DNA from: an uncultured Candidatus Actinomarina sp.
Lineage (GTDB): Bacteria; Actinomycetota; Acidimicrobiia; Actinomarinales; Actinomarinaceae
Reading direction: 5' to 3'
Assembly (NCBI GenBank): GCA_902580215.1
Contig: CACHJT010000008.1
Location: forward strand, 1 to 50,964
DNA length: 50,964 nucleotides
Part shown: positions 50,603 through 50,964 of the stretch, piece after piece
How the letters are laid out: every line of letters starts with the position of its first letter
Numbering within the stretch: the stretch's first letter is position 1
The notes under the pieces: model-generated
The model's input: the letters and a program-made list of their open reading frames with translations, nothing else
Told to the model about the DNA's origin: nothing
Databases searched by the model: none
Translations under genes and position numbers: made by a program

Positions 50603-50880
50603 CTTCTGTTGTAACTTTGCTTATACGAACTTGTTGTTACATAAGGTAAAAGTGCTAGCTCTCTTGCAACTTTTATTAACCTAGCTACCTTTGCTTGTTC
50701 TTGTTTTGTAATACCAGTTATTAAGCTAGATCTGATTTTTCCTCGATCAGAAATAAACTTTTCTAAAAGTTTTACATCCTTATATGTTGCATTTTCAATC
50801 TGTTTTTTTGTAATTCTTCTTGGTTTTGGAGCTTCATATTTTGAAGACCTTCTACCAGTGTTTCTTTTTGTATTTGCCAT
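50599..50880 (-). CDS. rpsR: 30S ribosomal protein S18
   Basis: This protein is about 93 residues. It has [26 protein letters not shown] and [27 protein letters not shown], the S18 pattern. It has no Cys, so it is the zinc-free form. The frame could begin at the TTG at 50886, but AAGGAG (50889-50894) lies 8 bases before the ATG at 50880, and that start is chosen. The ribosome site overlaps the ssb stop codon, coupling the two genes. Confidence 0.95.
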   Translation of the reverse strand: MANTKRNTGRRSSKYEAPKPRRITKKQIENATYKDVKLLEKFISDRGKIRSSLITGITKQEQAKVARLIKVARELALLPYVTTSSYKQSYNRR

Positions 50881-50892
50881 TTTCAAATCTCC

Positions 50893-50964
50893 TTAAAACG
50901 GTGCTTCGTCTTCTTCATAATTTTCTCTAGCTACAGGCTCTTGGCTAGAAGGCATTCCACCAGA
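50893..50964 (-). CDS. ssb: Single-stranded DNA-binding protein, C-terminal end (partial)
   Basis: The last 23 codons of an open frame are in the window. The tail is acidic and ends Glu-Asp-Glu-Ala-Pro-Phe, the conserved SSB tip that recruits replication and repair proteins. The upstream part lies beyond the window end. Gene order ssb-rpsR-rplI-dnaB is the common actinobacterial arrangement. Confidence 0.88.
   Translation of the reverse strand, partial: SGGMPSSQEPVARENYEEDEAPF

Noticed and set aside
1-50964. CRISPR array or rRNA genes
   Set aside because: No regularly spaced repeats and no rRNA-like sequence were seen.

Overview
The window is AT-rich (roughly 30-33% G+C by eye) and very tightly packed. 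Neighbouring genes often share stop and start bases, and convergent genes overlap at their stops. Lineage clues point to a streamlined marine-type actinobacterium, perhaps Actinomarinales or Acidimicrobiia-like (an inference): a WhiB protein, an MpaB/DUF2236 oxygenase, an orphan OmpR-type regulator beside glutamine synthetase II, an Mrp ATPase without the CxxC pair, TTTTLP-type linkers, and many promoters of the form TANNNT followed 6-7 bases later by the start codon (leaderless).

Region 1 (1-19.6 kb) is a surface-glycan cluster. It holds GT-C type membrane transferases, a Wzy/WaaL-like polymerase or ligase, two DPM1-like GT2 enzymes (one fused to a degenerate methyltransferase) and five other methyltransferases (two TylF-like, one FkbM, two class I). 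It also holds an ulosonic-acid-like set (CMP-sugar synthetase, SDR, GmhA-like isomerase, a NeuB without its SAF domain, small HAD) and an RfbH (E1) dehydrase followed by a very short split transketolase.

Region 2 (19.6-25.6 kb) is a junction with four tRNA genes (Phe, Asp, Lys, Arg). The 3' part of tRNA-Phe is duplicated about 1 kb away, with a GNAT gene between the copies, and paired 11-12 bp tandem repeats lie beside the copies. This looks like the remnant of one or two integrated elements. The initiating sugar-phosphate transferase, an MpaB-like protein and a GT4 also lie here; the WecG/TagA transferase follows at 25.6 kb.

Region 3 (26-39 kb) is housekeeping: argS, an Nfu N-terminal domain protein, glnII with a divergent GlnR-like regulator, an A-type Fe-S carrier, mrp, selA-selB (selenocysteine insertion), whiB, an NfeD-like protein, a lone receiver domain and a CorC-like CBS protein.

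Region 4 (39-47.5 kb) is a split mannitol phosphotransferase system: EIIC, EIIB, EIIA, mtlD and HPr, with a terminator-like hairpin between EIIC and EIIB. Enzyme I is encoded separately, in an apparent operon with ispD and a SAF-domain oxidoreductase that resembles the DRL type of DXP reductoisomerase. If so, the first two committed steps of the MEP isoprenoid pathway are encoded next to each other here. Region 5 (47.9-50.96 kb) is the conserved ssb-rpsR-rplI-dnaB block plus an EamA transporter. No CRISPR array, rRNA, transposase, integrase or replication origin was seen.
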